This document shows, piece by piece, positions 24,603 to 32,872 of a DNA stretch of 64,000 nt. Each line of letters opens with the position of its first letter. Position 1 is the first letter of the stretch. The notes beneath the pieces are model-generated. The model saw nothing but the letters and a program-made list of their open reading frames with translations. It ran no database searches and had not been told where the DNA came from. The stretch covers positions 62,001 through 126,000 of the forward strand of contig CAXRDE010000002.1 of assembly GCA_964229355.1 (NCBI GenBank), read 5' to 3'. The DNA is from CAXRDE01 sp964229355 (GTDB lineage Bacteria; Cyanobacteriota; Sericytochromatia; UBA7694). A program made the translations under genes and the position numbers.

Positions 24603-25091
24603 TCAGCATTTTGGGGTGACCACGGCATCCAGGTACACCTCGCGTCCGTGCTGAAAATTTCAATGAGCGCGTGATGGCTTAAACTGCTGGTGAGGGCGTG
24701 TTGCAGCTGGCTATGCAGATTCTGTGGGTCGCTGACGATGCGAGCCCCTTTTGAACCACAGCGATCCACAGGCTTCACGATAAGGGGCCAGGTCAGTGTA
24801 TCCACCGCAGGGGCTTCGCCCCCTGTAACGCTAACAAACGGGGCTGTGGGGATTTTAAACTGCTGCATGATGGCTTTCATACGCAATTTATGAGTGGTGT
24901 TTTCAGCCACCGCGCTTCCATAAGGTCTGGGCAGCACCAAGCGCTCTGAAACCTCGCAGGCGATGGCGTTAAGTTTCCCGCTGCCGATGGTAATCCACCA
25001 GTATGACGGTATAGCCTCTGTTTTTTAGGCTTTCAATAAGGGGAATGTGGGCCTGTATGCCGCCCAGTACAAGGGCAATTTGAGTTGACAT
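24603..25091 (-). pseudogene. ATP-grasp ligase remnant, frameshifted and deleted
   Basis: Starts MSTQIALVLGGIQAHIPLIESLKNRGYTVILVDY (read in two parts) at ATG 25091, the N-terminal pattern of CPSase-like ATP-grasp ligases, then hits TAA at 24969-24971. The homologous protein resumes in another frame (NAIACEVSERLVLPRPYG..., then LTWPLIVKPVDRCGSKGARIV with the ATP-binding lysine). It shifts frame again after LIE, where the third frame gives FQHGREVYLDAVV and stops at 24603-24605. About 60-70 residues expected between VDY and NAIACE are missing. At least two frameshifts plus an internal deletion make it non-functional. Confidence 0.75.
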
Positions 25092-25109
25092 TATTTTAGG
25101 GGTTTTCTG

Positions 25110-25144
25110 TTACAAGTGTAAAAACAATTGTGTTACACTTGTAA
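25110..25144. promoter_or_regulatory. Tandem palindromic operator
   Basis: Two 12-bp palindromes, TTACAAGTGTAA (25110-25121) and TTACACTTGTAA (25133-25144), centres 23 bp apart (about two helical turns). Together they form one larger inverted repeat. They lie between the ATP-grasp remnant and the phytochrome gene, 34 bp from its ATG, fitting a dimeric repressor or activator site TTACA-NN-TGTAA. Regulator unknown. Confidence 0.65.
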
Positions 25145-25177
25145 AACCCCTGTGAAATGCGGTTGTAAAAACACAAA

Positions 25178-27940
25178 ATGAACCCTCACAATAGTCCTTC
25201 TCCCACGACAGTTATCGGTGTTGTTCCTGATTATACCCGGTGCGAACAAGAAGTTTTAGACAAAACAGGATCTTTTCAGTCCAATGGTGCCGTGTTGGTG
25301 TTAGATGCCCATAGCTATAGCGTGATTGGTATGAGCCAAAACTGGCCCGCTATCTCGGGTATGCATACAGAAGGCCAGTGGCCGTATGTGGAATTTTTGC
25401 TCTCTGATCTTTTGGCTGCACCCGATGAATTGGCCCAGGTGGGCAGCCAGGTCAAGCTGCTTAAACCCATGACTACTCTGATTCGACAGCGTAAGCCTTT
25501 TGAGCTTCAGGCGGTGCGCTCGGGTGAGATGATTTTTATTGAGTGGATTCCCACAGGGCACTTTCAGCTGCCTGCGAATCGCCGTTTTCAGAGCCAGCGG
25601 CCTTCACCCGAAGCCGTGAAGGCTTCTCGTCGCAACCTTTACCAAACCCTTCAAGACTTTTGTATCCATTTGCAAGAGGCTTTAGGTCTGGACCGGGTCA
25701 TGATTTATCAGTTTGATGCCCAGCAAGCGGGTGACGTGGTGGCCGAGAGTTGTCGGTCTGACTGGACCCCTTATCTGGGGCTTCATTACCCCGCCACTGA
25801 CATTCCCGCGGTGGCTCGACAATTGTATCTTAAGGTGCCTTCGCGTCAGGTCTACGATGCAATGTGTCCTCCCGTGGCCCTGCTGACCCTGGCTGAACAC
25901 CCTGCTGCCGCTTTGGATTTAACCGCCTGTAGCCTGCGTTCGGTCTCTCCTTATCATCTGGAGTATTTGCAAAACATGGGTGTGCGCTCAAGTTTGAGTA
26001 TTGCCATTGTTTATCAGGGTGAGCTTTGGGGACTCTTGTCTTGTCATCATGGCCAACCCTTGAGTTTTCCGATGGCGGTACGGGAGTATGCTTTAGAAAC
26101 CGTGGGGCTTCTGCAAACCTGTCTGGCAGATTGGTATGATTACCAACAGGCCTTAGACGCCAGTTATGTAGACCGCATGTATCAGGCGCAACAACAGCAG
26201 ATTTCAGCTTTAGACCCTCAGGAGCACGTGGAGATTCTTGAAAGTCTTCTGTTGGGCAATTACGGTTTGGAATCTGTTTTGCATGCCCATGCGGCGGCGA
26301 TTTATGCCGAGGGCGTTATTGCGGCCACCGGTAACATCCCCAGCGAAGCGTGGTTGCAAGACTTTGTCAAAACCTGGCGTCAAAGCCCGCATCCCGAGCA
26401 TCCAGACCTCTTTGTGTCCGACCATTTGTCTGAAGACAGTCCCATTCCCGCTGATTTTTCGCCAGAAACCTCGGGCATGATGGCTTTGCAGGTTTCCACT
26501 TCACCGGATATTGTTTTATTTGCTTTTCGTCAGGAGTCTCTGCACGAGGTGCACTGGGGCGGTAATCCCCATGTCATTCAAGAACCCGGAAAACCGCTCT
26601 CTCCCCGCCGTTCTTTCCAGCTCTGGAAAGAAACCGTTTTAAATCATGCCCGTCCCTGGAGTGATTTAGATGTGGCCTGTATTAAGGGGTTTGCTCAGTT
26701 TCTCAGGGATCAGTTTTCGCCGACCTTGCTCAAGACGATTCTAAAAGAGGGCACCCGTACCCTGGCACAGCACATTCGCCAGCACACCTATATCGCCCGC
26801 GCCTTGACCAATGGGGTCCAAAGCGGCATTGCCATGGCAATTTTAGAGGCCACCGATACCCCCTCCACGCTCTTGCATATGAATCAGAGCCTGCAAAACA
26901 TCTTTGCGATGCCGCTGGCGGAAGCTGTAACCCAAAATCGCAGCGTCGATGATGTGCTTTCGCACCTGGGGCTTACGGAGACCCAAATTCATGCGCTCAA
27001 CGGTATTCCTCAGCGCATGAACGTCTGGTCCCCGCGTCTGGGGCACCGGGTGGTTAAAATGACCCGTCGCAATCTACTGTCCTTGTACGATGCACAGGCC
27101 CGTTATGCCATTGTGGCCTTTCAGTTTTTTGATATTACCGCCGAAGAGCGCATTGAAAGCTCTCTGCGTGCAGCCCACCGTCAGGTGGACCAGGCCGATG
27201 CGGCCAAGCTCAAGTTTCTCACCCATACCAGCAATGAGCTGTTGGCGCCTTTAAAACGGGTACTGTCTTTAAGCGAAGGTTTGCACGAAGAGCTTGAGTC
27301 CATGGCATTAGATGACCTGGCGCTGTATACCGAGCAAATGAGCCATGCCCATAAACACATGCTTAACCGCGTGGAGCAACTGCTCTTTTTTGCGCGCAGT
27401 GCCAGTGGCCACGTGTTATTGGATCTTGAAAATGTGGACGTGTTTGCGCTCTTTCGGGAGAGTATGCAATGGTTGCAAGACTTTGCCCGTAAGCAAGAGG
27501 TCAACATTAAGCTAGAACCAGTGGCTGAACCGCTGTGGGTCAGCGGCAATAAACAGGCCTTGCAGCATATGATGGTGAACCTGTTAGACAACGCGGTGCG
27601 CTATTCTCAATCCGGGGCAACAGTGCGCTGTCGTCTGCGCTTAGACGCCAACGGAGAACGGGTGTTCGTGGACATCGAGGATCAGGGTAAAGGCATGAGT
27701 GAGCATGAATTGGCTCAGGTCTTTACTCCCTTTTACAGCGGTGAGCAGCCCTACCGCTCAGGGCAGCATCAGGAAGGGGCCGGGCTGGGTTTAACCCTTG
27801 TTAAGCACATTGTAGAAGCCCACAGAGGCCATCTGGACTTACAAAGTGCCGTCAACCGGGGTACCCAGGTGAGTATTGCTTTGCCCCAGCGCCAGAGCCA
27901 GAAGCATCTGGAGCTGAGCATGCCCTATTACGGTAGCTAG
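25178..27940 (+). CDS. Bacteriophytochrome-type sensor kinase lacking H-box His
   Basis: 920-aa phytochrome. The PAS/GAF/PHY module spans ~1-520: Cys22 at the biliverdin-attachment position of bacteriophytochromes (PDYTRCEQEV), the GAF motif PATDIPAVARQLYL with the key Asp, SVSPYHLEYLQNMGV with the chromophore-stacking His, and the PHY tongue motif PRRSF near 480. A PAS-like domain (~555-655) and a kinase part follow. The ATPase keeps its N-box (NLLDNAVRYS), DQGKGM, and GAGLGLTLVKHI. At the dimerisation helix, however, the expected S-H-E-L-x-x-P-L reads TSNELLAPL: Asn686 replaces the phospho-accepting His. His683 lies three residues earlier. No clear ribosome site precedes ATG. No response regulator lies nearby. 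Confidence 0.9.
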   Translation: MNPHNSPSPTTVIGVVPDYTRCEQEVLDKTGSFQSNGAVLVLDAHSYSVIGMSQNWPAISGMHTEGQWPYVEFLLSDLLAAPDELAQVGSQVKLLKPMTTLIRQRKPFELQAVRSGEMIFIEWIPTGHFQLPANRRFQSQRPSPEAVKASRRNLYQTLQDFCIHLQEALGLDRVMIYQFDAQQAGDVVAESCRSDWTPYLGLHYPATDIPAVARQLYLKVPSRQVYDAMCPPVALLTLAEHPAAALDLTACSLRSVSPYHLEYLQNMGVRSSLSIAIVYQGELWGLLSCHHGQPLSFPMAVREYALETVGLLQTCLADWYDYQQALDASYVDRMYQAQQQQISALDPQEHVEILESLLLGNYGLESVLHAHAAAIYAEGVIAATGNIPSEAWLQDFVKTWRQSPHPEHPDLFVSDHLSEDSPIPADFSPETSGMMALQVSTSPDIVLFAFRQESLHEVHWGGNPHVIQEPGKPLSPRRSFQLWKETVLNHARPWSDLDVACIKGFAQFLRDQFSPTLLKTILKEGTRTLAQHIRQHTYIARALTNGVQSGIAMAILEATDTPSTLLHMNQSLQNIFAMPLAEAVTQNRSVDDVLSHLGLTETQIHALNGIPQRMNVWSPRLGHRVVKMTRRNLLSLYDAQARYAIVAFQFFDITAEERIESSLRAAHRQVDQADAAKLKFLTHTSNELLAPLKRVLSLSEGLHEELESMALDDLALYTEQMSHAHKHMLNRVEQLLFFARSASGHVLLDLENVDVFALFRESMQWLQDFARKQEVNIKLEPVAEPLWVSGNKQALQHMMVNLLDNAVRYSQSGATVRCRLRLDANGERVFVDIEDQGKGMSEHELAQVFTPFYSGEQPYRSGQHQEGAGLGLTLVKHIVEAHRGHLDLQSAVNRGTQVSIALPQRQSQKHLELSMPYYGS

Positions 27941-28293
27941 TCCCAGCGCCGTAACTGGTTACGAGCGTTCTTGTGGCGAAAAGCCTCTTCCATATTAATG
28001 TCCAGGCGGTTGGCCAGGGCCAGGAGATAATTGAAGACGTCAACAAGCTCTTCGGCGACGTCGGCAATGCGTTCTTGATTGGTGCCGCCCTGGGCAAAGT
28101 ATTTTTGATGTTTGCGAATGGCTTTAAAAAGCTCACCCACTTCTTCGCCCATTAAAAAGCAATTGTGAATCAGATCCACATCGAGCCAACCCTGTTGGCG
28201 CTCAAGGTCGTGAATATAGGTTTGATAGTCTTGCATGGCGGCCGACGGCGGCAGCTGAATCGGTAAGGTATTTGGATTAATATTTTCACTCAT
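27937..28293 (-). CDS. MazG-like nucleotide pyrophosphohydrolase
   Basis: 118-aa all-alpha NTP pyrophosphatase of the MazG type, which hydrolyses (d)NTPs to monophosphates and may act in housecleaning. The Mg-binding pattern E-E-x-x-E ... E-E-x-x-D is visible (GEEVGELFKAI and VAEELVDVFNYLL). It ends in a 4-bp convergent overlap with the phytochrome gene: CTAG holds both stops. An extended -10 lies 6 nt before its ATG, so the mRNA is probably leaderless. Confidence 0.8.
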   Translation of the reverse strand: MSENINPNTLPIQLPPSAAMQDYQTYIHDLERQQGWLDVDLIHNCFLMGEEVGELFKAIRKHQKYFAQGGTNQERIADVAEELVDVFNYLLALANRLDINMEEAFRHKNARNQLRRWD

Positions 28294-28299
28294 ACCCTC

Positions 28300-28308
28300 A
28301 TTTTAGCA
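28300..28308 (-). promoter_or_regulatory. Extended -10 of MazG-like gene
   Basis: TGCTAAAAT on the minus strand (extended -10, 5/6 consensus). Its -10 ends 6 nt from ATG 28293, predicting a leaderless or nearly leaderless transcript. Confidence 0.5.
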
Positions 28309-28332
28309 GCATGCAAGGTTTCGCAGTATAAT
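28303..28332 (+). promoter_or_regulatory. Promoter of xanthine dehydrogenase subunit gene
   Basis: TTAGCA (28303-28308), 18-nt spacer, consensus TATAAT (28327-28332). An in-frame ATG at 28331 lies inside the -10, so translation must start later, at ATG 28370. Confidence 0.5.
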
Positions 28333-28369
28333 GAAAACACCCGTGTTTACGAAGGAGATTTTTAACACC

Positions 28370-29848
28370 ATGCGCGATTACATTCTGGTCTATATTAACG
28401 GCAAGCGTTATGAAATCAGAGGCGAACAGGCTTTTATGAGCCTGTCTGACTATTTGCGTTATGAGCGCTCCTTGACGGGAACCAAAGTGGTATGTGCTGA
28501 AGGCGACTGTGGGGCGTGTACGGTTTTACGAGGCGTTAGCCGCGACGGCCATGCAGACGCGCTTTATTATGAGAGCATCAACTCCTGTATTACCTTTATG
28601 CATTTGATGGACTGCACCCATCTGGTGACCGTCGAGGGGCTGGCTGACAATAGCAGCTTAAACGCTGTGCAATCCGCCATGGTCAAACACCATGGTGCGC
28701 AGTGTGGCTTTTGTACGCCGGGAATCGTCTGTGCCATGACAGAGTTTGTGAACCATCAGGTGTGTCAGCGGGATGAAGCGCCCCCTGAACGCTTAGCAGC
28801 GGCCCAAATTCGCAATGCCCTAACGGGTAACCTGTGCCGTTGTACGGGCTATGCTCCCATTTTAAGTGCGGGTCAAGATATTGATTTAAACGCCTTTGTG
28901 ACCTTGCAAAATCGCTATGAAAGCCCTGAAATGCGCAAAGACATTGCAGCGCACCAGTCAGTGGGCATTCACCTGCGTACCGCCGAGCGGGAGTTTTACG
29001 CGCCCACCAGTTTTGAGGCGGCGGCACAGTTTAAGGCGGAAACCCCCGACAGCAAGATTTTCTCGTCGGCCACCGATATGGGGGTGCTGATCAACAAGGA
29101 GCGAGCGAATCCTTTTAAAATCACCAATTTAAGCCGTGTGGCTGAAGCGCACCAGGTGCAAGAAGAAGCGGGTCACGTGGTGGTAGGGGCTCGGGTTACC
29201 CTGAGCCAATTGGAGCATTTTTGCCGGGAACGCATTCCTGAGTTTTCGCGTTTGATGCGTATTTTCGCCTCGCCTCAGATCAAAAACAAAGGCACGCTGG
29301 TGGGCAATATTGCCAATGCTTCTCCCATTGCCGATACACTGCCCTTTCTTTTTGTGGCAGAGGCTGAGATCGAGCTGCGCTCTGCCAGCGGGCAACGACG
29401 GGTGAATATCAATCAGTTTTATAAGGGCTATAAGCAGCTCGATATGGCCAGCGATGAACTGATCAGCCGGGTCTGGATTCCGATGCCTGAGCGCAGTGAT
29501 ATTTTGCGGTTGTATAAGGTTTCAAACCGCAAGGATTTAGATATCTCTACGTTTACGGCGGCTATTCGTTTGCGTCTTGATGACCAGCGGCATATTGCTC
29601 AGGCCTCCATCGCTTTTGGGGGGGTGGGGCCCGTGGTACTGCGTTTGCCGCGCACCGAGGCTCTCCTGAAGGGCAAGCCCTTCAGCGAAGAAAGCTTTTC
29701 TGCCGCTGGATTGCAGGCACGTCAGGAAATTACACCGATTTCTGATGTGCGGGCCAGTGCGGATTACCGCTTTGAAGTGGCTCAAAATATTCTGATGAAA
29801 TTCTACTGTGAATGGGAAGAAACCCACACCGCTTTTGCCATGGTCTAG
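28370..29848 (+). CDS. Xanthine dehydrogenase small subunit (FeS/FAD)
   Basis: 492-aa electron-transfer subunit of the molybdenum hydroxylase family. [2Fe-2S] cluster I ligands are Cys42, 47, 50 and 73; cluster II ligands are Cys112, 115, 156 and 158 in QCGFCTPG and NLCRCTGY. The FAD domain follows (~190-360, with NPFKITNLS and KGTLVGNIANASPIADTLP), then a CO-dehydrogenase-flavoprotein C-terminal domain. GAAGGAGA precedes ATG 28370. The molybdopterin large subunit and the XdhC maturation factor are not adjacent: the next gene is an M23 peptidase with its own promoter. Best match is the XdhA-type purine oxidising enzyme, but other hydroxylases of the family are possible. Confidence 0.88.
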   Translation: MRDYILVYINGKRYEIRGEQAFMSLSDYLRYERSLTGTKVVCAEGDCGACTVLRGVSRDGHADALYYESINSCITFMHLMDCTHLVTVEGLADNSSLNAVQSAMVKHHGAQCGFCTPGIVCAMTEFVNHQVCQRDEAPPERLAAAQIRNALTGNLCRCTGYAPILSAGQDIDLNAFVTLQNRYESPEMRKDIAAHQSVGIHLRTAEREFYAPTSFEAAAQFKAETPDSKIFSSATDMGVLINKERANPFKITNLSRVAEAHQVQEEAGHVVVGARVTLSQLEHFCRERIPEFSRLMRIFASPQIKNKGTLVGNIANASPIADTLPFLFVAEAEIELRSASGQRRVNINQFYKGYKQLDMASDELISRVWIPMPERSDILRLYKVSNRKDLDISTFTAAIRLRLDDQRHIAQASIAFGGVGPVVLRLPRTEALLKGKPFSEESFSAAGLQARQEITPISDVRASADYRFEVAQNILMKFYCEWEETHTAFAMV

Positions 29849-29865
29849 GGGCACGCTTGTGCCCC
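29848..29865 (+). other. GC-rich hairpin after stop codon
   Basis: GGGGCAC-GCTT-GTGCCCC, 7-bp perfect stem starting at the last base of the stop. No T-run follows, so it is a 3'-end stabiliser or weak terminator rather than a classic intrinsic terminator. Confidence 0.5.
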
Positions 29866-29869
29866 AAAA

Positions 29870-29899
29870 TTGACGTTTGAAAAAGGTGTGGTATATAAT
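29870..29899 (+). promoter_or_regulatory. Sigma70-type promoter of LysM/M23 gene
   Basis: TTGACG (29870-29875), 18-nt spacer, TATAAT (29894-29899). The strongest consensus promoter I see in the window. It gives a leader of about 150 nt. Confidence 0.75.
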
Positions 29900-29940
29900 G
29901 CCTCAATAATGTGATAAGAATCACCCCGTTGTGTTGATTA

Positions 29941-29992
29941 GGTTTTTAAAAGACTGTGGTTAAGTTAAATTGTTTTTAAAGTCTTAAAAACC
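29941..29992 (+). promoter_or_regulatory. Structured 5' leader hairpin
   Basis: GGTTTTTAA/AAGACT pairs with AGTCTTAAAAACC (29980-29992) in a long AU-rich stem within the 5' leader of the M23 gene. No known riboswitch consensus is recognised. Confidence 0.35.
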
Positions 29993-30053
29993 GTTGCCCA
30001 TCTGCCATCCACACGTTCAGGGTCTTTATCACGGATTTTAGAAGGGTTTTGAC

Positions 30054-31304
30054 ATGTACTCAGATTCTTATACTTCCGAAATAGAGAACCTTTTGTTTCA
30101 AGACTTAGAAGTCACCTGTAAAAGCGATTGGCACCATGAAGTTCAGGCCTATGCTTATAAAATGGAGCAGCAACTTCAGCCTCTTTCTCCCTTACCTCCT
30201 GCCAAAGAAGCCGAACAGCGTTTACAGCGCCGTCTGCAGCAGCGCGCCAAACGTCAAAAGCGCCGTGAGCGCACCCCAAAATCTCAGGCAGCCCTGGCCC
30301 CCGTTTTGCTACAAGCGCAAAAGCGCGCCGCTTTACCCCGTGTATCGGCCCGCCAAATTAAAGTGGCCTCTGCCTGTGTGTTGAGCGGTGTTGCCATAGT
30401 GGGCGCTTACCAGACCTTTAAGCAGCCCGCTGAAGCCCAACCCCCCATTCAACAGGTCATGTATCAGAATGCCGAAACCAAAGTTGCGGCATTCCGTCAG
30501 GAGATTCAAGAGGGTGAACACTTTGTGGTTGAGCACGACACGCCTATTCAATACGAATCAAAGCCTGGTGACACCATCGAAAAAATTTCGCGTCGTTACC
30601 ACGTCAGTCCCAATACCATCGTTAAAAATAACGCCAGTGATAAAATTGATGACGTTTTAGAGCCTGGAACCAAACTGACCATTTTGCCCGTAGATGGCAT
30701 TGCCCACCCTGTAGAAAAAAGCGAAACCCTCGCTGAAATTTCAAAGCGTTACGATGTGAATGTGCAAGAGATTATTGACGTGAATCAGCTCGACAATCCC
30801 CACATGATTGCAGAACGTCAAAAGATTATTATTCCCAATGCCACTGAACTGAAAAAGCGTCCCAAACCAGTAACCGTCATGCAGGCGATTCAGTCCGCGC
30901 GCACGGGCAAGACCCCGCAGACAGCGGTGTCTAAAACGGGACGTCGTTTGTCCTGGCCTTCTGCCGGTGTGGTGAGCTCCAATTATGGCTGGCGCTGGTT
31001 CCGTATGCACAATGGCATGGACGTGGCTGCTCCCGTGGGTACCGCCATTAAAGCGGTTAAAGAAGGTCGCGTGGTTTACAGCGGCTGGATGGGTGGCTAT
31101 GGATACGCCGTGGACATTGACCATGGCAATGGCTTGCGTACGCGTTATGCCCACTGTTCTGCTTTAAAGGTGAGCGTGGGCCAGCAAGTGGGCCGCGGCC
31201 AGGTGATTGCGGCCATGGGTTCCACCGGAAACTCCACAGGACCTCACCTGCACTTTGAAGTGCACCAAAACGGTTCTGCTGTGGATCCCCGTCGCTTTTT
31301 CTAA
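30054..31304 (+). CDS. LysM-M23 envelope peptidase
   Basis: 416-aa protein: a cytoplasmic N-terminus rich in Arg/Lys/Gln (~55-105), one membrane segment (~102-122, VASACVLSGVAIVGAY), two LysM domains (~165-215 and ~220-262, peptidoglycan binding), and a C-terminal M23 (lysostaphin-like) domain. Zinc ligands are present: His319/Asp323 in HNGMD and His398/His400 in HLHFEV. It either cleaves peptidoglycan crosslinks or acts as an amidase activator; the intact ligands favour activity. The long N-terminal cytoplasmic part is unusual for the family and may sense or recruit a cytoplasmic partner. Own promoter and terminator. Confidence 0.88.
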   Translation: MYSDSYTSEIENLLFQDLEVTCKSDWHHEVQAYAYKMEQQLQPLSPLPPAKEAEQRLQRRLQQRAKRQKRRERTPKSQAALAPVLLQAQKRAALPRVSARQIKVASACVLSGVAIVGAYQTFKQPAEAQPPIQQVMYQNAETKVAAFRQEIQEGEHFVVEHDTPIQYESKPGDTIEKISRRYHVSPNTIVKNNASDKIDDVLEPGTKLTILPVDGIAHPVEKSETLAEISKRYDVNVQEIIDVNQLDNPHMIAERQKIIIPNATELKKRPKPVTVMQAIQSARTGKTPQTAVSKTGRRLSWPSAGVVSSNYGWRWFRMHNGMDVAAPVGTAIKAVKEGRVVYSGWMGGYGYAVDIDHGNGLRTRYAHCSALKVSVGQQVGRGQVIAAMGSTGNSTGPHLHFEVHQNGSAVDPRRFF

Positions 31305-31317
31305 TCCCAATGAATTT

Positions 31318-31345
31318 ACCGGCAGCTACCGCGTTGCCGGTTTTT
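31318..31345 (+). terminator. Rho-independent terminator
   Basis: ACCGGCA (31318-31324) pairs with TGCCGGT (31335-31341), followed by TTTTT. It ends the M23 gene; its 3' arm overlaps the -35 of the next promoter. Confidence 0.75.
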
Positions 31346-31363
31346 CGATAACCCGTATATAAT
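31334..31363 (+). promoter_or_regulatory. Promoter of GGDEF gene, close to ATG
   Basis: TTGCCG (31334-31339), 18-nt spacer, TATAAT (31358-31363). Only 9 nt separate the -10 from ATG 31373 and there is no Shine-Dalgarno site, so the mRNA should be leaderless or have a 2-3 nt leader. Confidence 0.6.
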
Positions 31364-31372
31364 GGGCAGAAT

Positions 31373-32872
31373 ATGCAGTATTTTTGGCTTTGTGTTGCCT
31401 CTCTCATTTTTTCTAGTGGTTCAGCAGCGGTTTTTCTGATGTTGCAGTCCTTGCCCATGCATCAGGTGCTGGGCGTTTTAGGACTCACCCTCTTTTTCCC
31501 TCTGGGTATTTTGCTCTTCGTGCGCCTGCGCACCTTGCAGTTGGGGCACCAGTTAACCCACTACTTGCAAAGCCTGACCCGGGGCGAACCGCTGCCGTTG
31601 CCGCTCTTGCCCAAAGGAACTTTTTGGTCCGATTGGCTTAAACCTTTGAAATCCATTGAAACCTATCTGGCGGTCTCCCAGCGGGGCCTTGCGGATCGTC
31701 AGGCCCTTTACGAAGACATGGAAGAGCGACTGCTCGAAAAACAAGAACGGCTCAGTAACGCGGAAGAGTCCCTCAAAGACAATCAACAAAAGCTACAGCA
31801 TAGCGAATACAAGGTGTTGGAATATACCCTGGCGTTGCAGCATATCAATTTTATTCAGCAAAAAATACAGGGTGAGTTAAATGTAGAAACCCTGCTTAAA
31901 GAATCTACCGAAATGCTTATGCTGCATTTGAGCGTGCACCGAGGTGTGTTTGTGGGGGTTGCGAGTGCTTCTTCAGAGCTGCGTTGTTTGGCCCCTGTCA
32001 ATATGCCTGAAACCTTTGATGCAGAGCCTTTAGCGGTTTGGGCAGAGGCCTTGCGGTCGCTATTGGCGTCTCAAGACTTGCTTTCACCTCCCGATGAAGA
32101 CCCCGAGTCACTGGTGCCCTTGCTCATGCTGGATGCCTCACACGGGGCCTTGTTCGGCGTCTCTTTTCAATCGGCGGCCATTGCCCCCATCTGGGTCGAA
32201 AAAGAGCTCTGGGGTGCCTTTTGTCTCTTTGATAAAGAAGTGCGTGTGAAAGAAGACGGCCAGCGTCTGGGGGTGCTCGGCGAAAGCGAGCAGTTGATTT
32301 TGCAGAATGTAGTGGCCTTTTTACAAAAAGATTTAAAAAATGCCCGTCTGTTTGAAATGGCCACCACCGACAGCCTCTCTCAGCTTTATATGCGCCGTTA
32401 TTTTGAAAACCGGCTAGACGATGAGTTGCGCCGTTTGCAGCGCCATGCAGAGCCGTGTGCTCTGTTGATGTTAGACATTGATCATTTTAAGTTGGTCAAT
32501 GACAATTACGGTCACCAAACGGGAGACGAGGTGATTCGTTCCGTGGGGCGCTTACTGAAAGATATTTGTCGTCAGGGTGTGGACTTGCCTGCGCGCTATG
32601 GCGGCGAAGAGATGATTGTGCTATTGCCGCAGACCACCCACGAGGGCGCCCTCATTGTGGCGGAGCGCATCCGTCAGGCAGTGAGCGATTTACATGTGCC
32701 CGCCATGGATCCAAAGCCCTTTCCTCAGGTGACCTTAAGTATTGGCGTATCCTGCTATGGCGACCACGGAAAAACCCGCGTGGAGCTGATTGAAGCGGCT
32801 GATCAGGCCCTGTATCGGGCCAAAGCCTCCGGGCGAAATCGGGTCTGTAGTGCCCAGGAGATTGTGATATGA
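31373..32872 (+). CDS. Membrane GAF-GGDEF diguanylate cyclase
   Basis: 499-aa protein: two membrane helices (~4-25 and ~31-51), a coiled coil (~105-150), a GAF-like sensory domain (~165-320) and a GGDEF domain (~330-495). The active site reads GGEEM (410-414), an accepted variant of GG[D/E]EF, with LMLDIDHFKLVNDNYGH and LSIGVS conserved. The upstream product-inhibition RxxD site is not canonical (RQGVD). It should make cyclic di-GMP from GTP. Its stop overlaps the ATG of the PBP gene by 4 nt, tying c-di-GMP synthesis to a cell-wall synthase. Confidence 0.9.
   Translation: MQYFWLCVASLIFSSGSAAVFLMLQSLPMHQVLGVLGLTLFFPLGILLFVRLRTLQLGHQLTHYLQSLTRGEPLPLPLLPKGTFWSDWLKPLKSIETYLAVSQRGLADRQALYEDMEERLLEKQERLSNAEESLKDNQQKLQHSEYKVLEYTLALQHINFIQQKIQGELNVETLLKESTEMLMLHLSVHRGVFVGVASASSELRCLAPVNMPETFDAEPLAVWAEALRSLLASQDLLSPPDEDPESLVPLLMLDASHGALFGVSFQSAAIAPIWVEKELWGAFCLFDKEVRVKEDGQRLGVLGESEQLILQNVVAFLQKDLKNARLFEMATTDSLSQLYMRRYFENRLDDELRRLQRHAEPCALLMLDIDHFKLVNDNYGHQTGDEVIRSVGRLLKDICRQGVDLPARYGGEEMIVLLPQTTHEGALIVAERIRQAVSDLHVPAMDPKPFPQVTLSIGVSCYGDHGKTRVELIEAADQALYRAKASGRNRVCSAQEIVI

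Noticed and set aside
29848..29865. Hairpin after the xanthine dehydrogenase gene as an intrinsic terminator
   Set aside because: No T-run follows the stem, so it was listed only as a hairpin.
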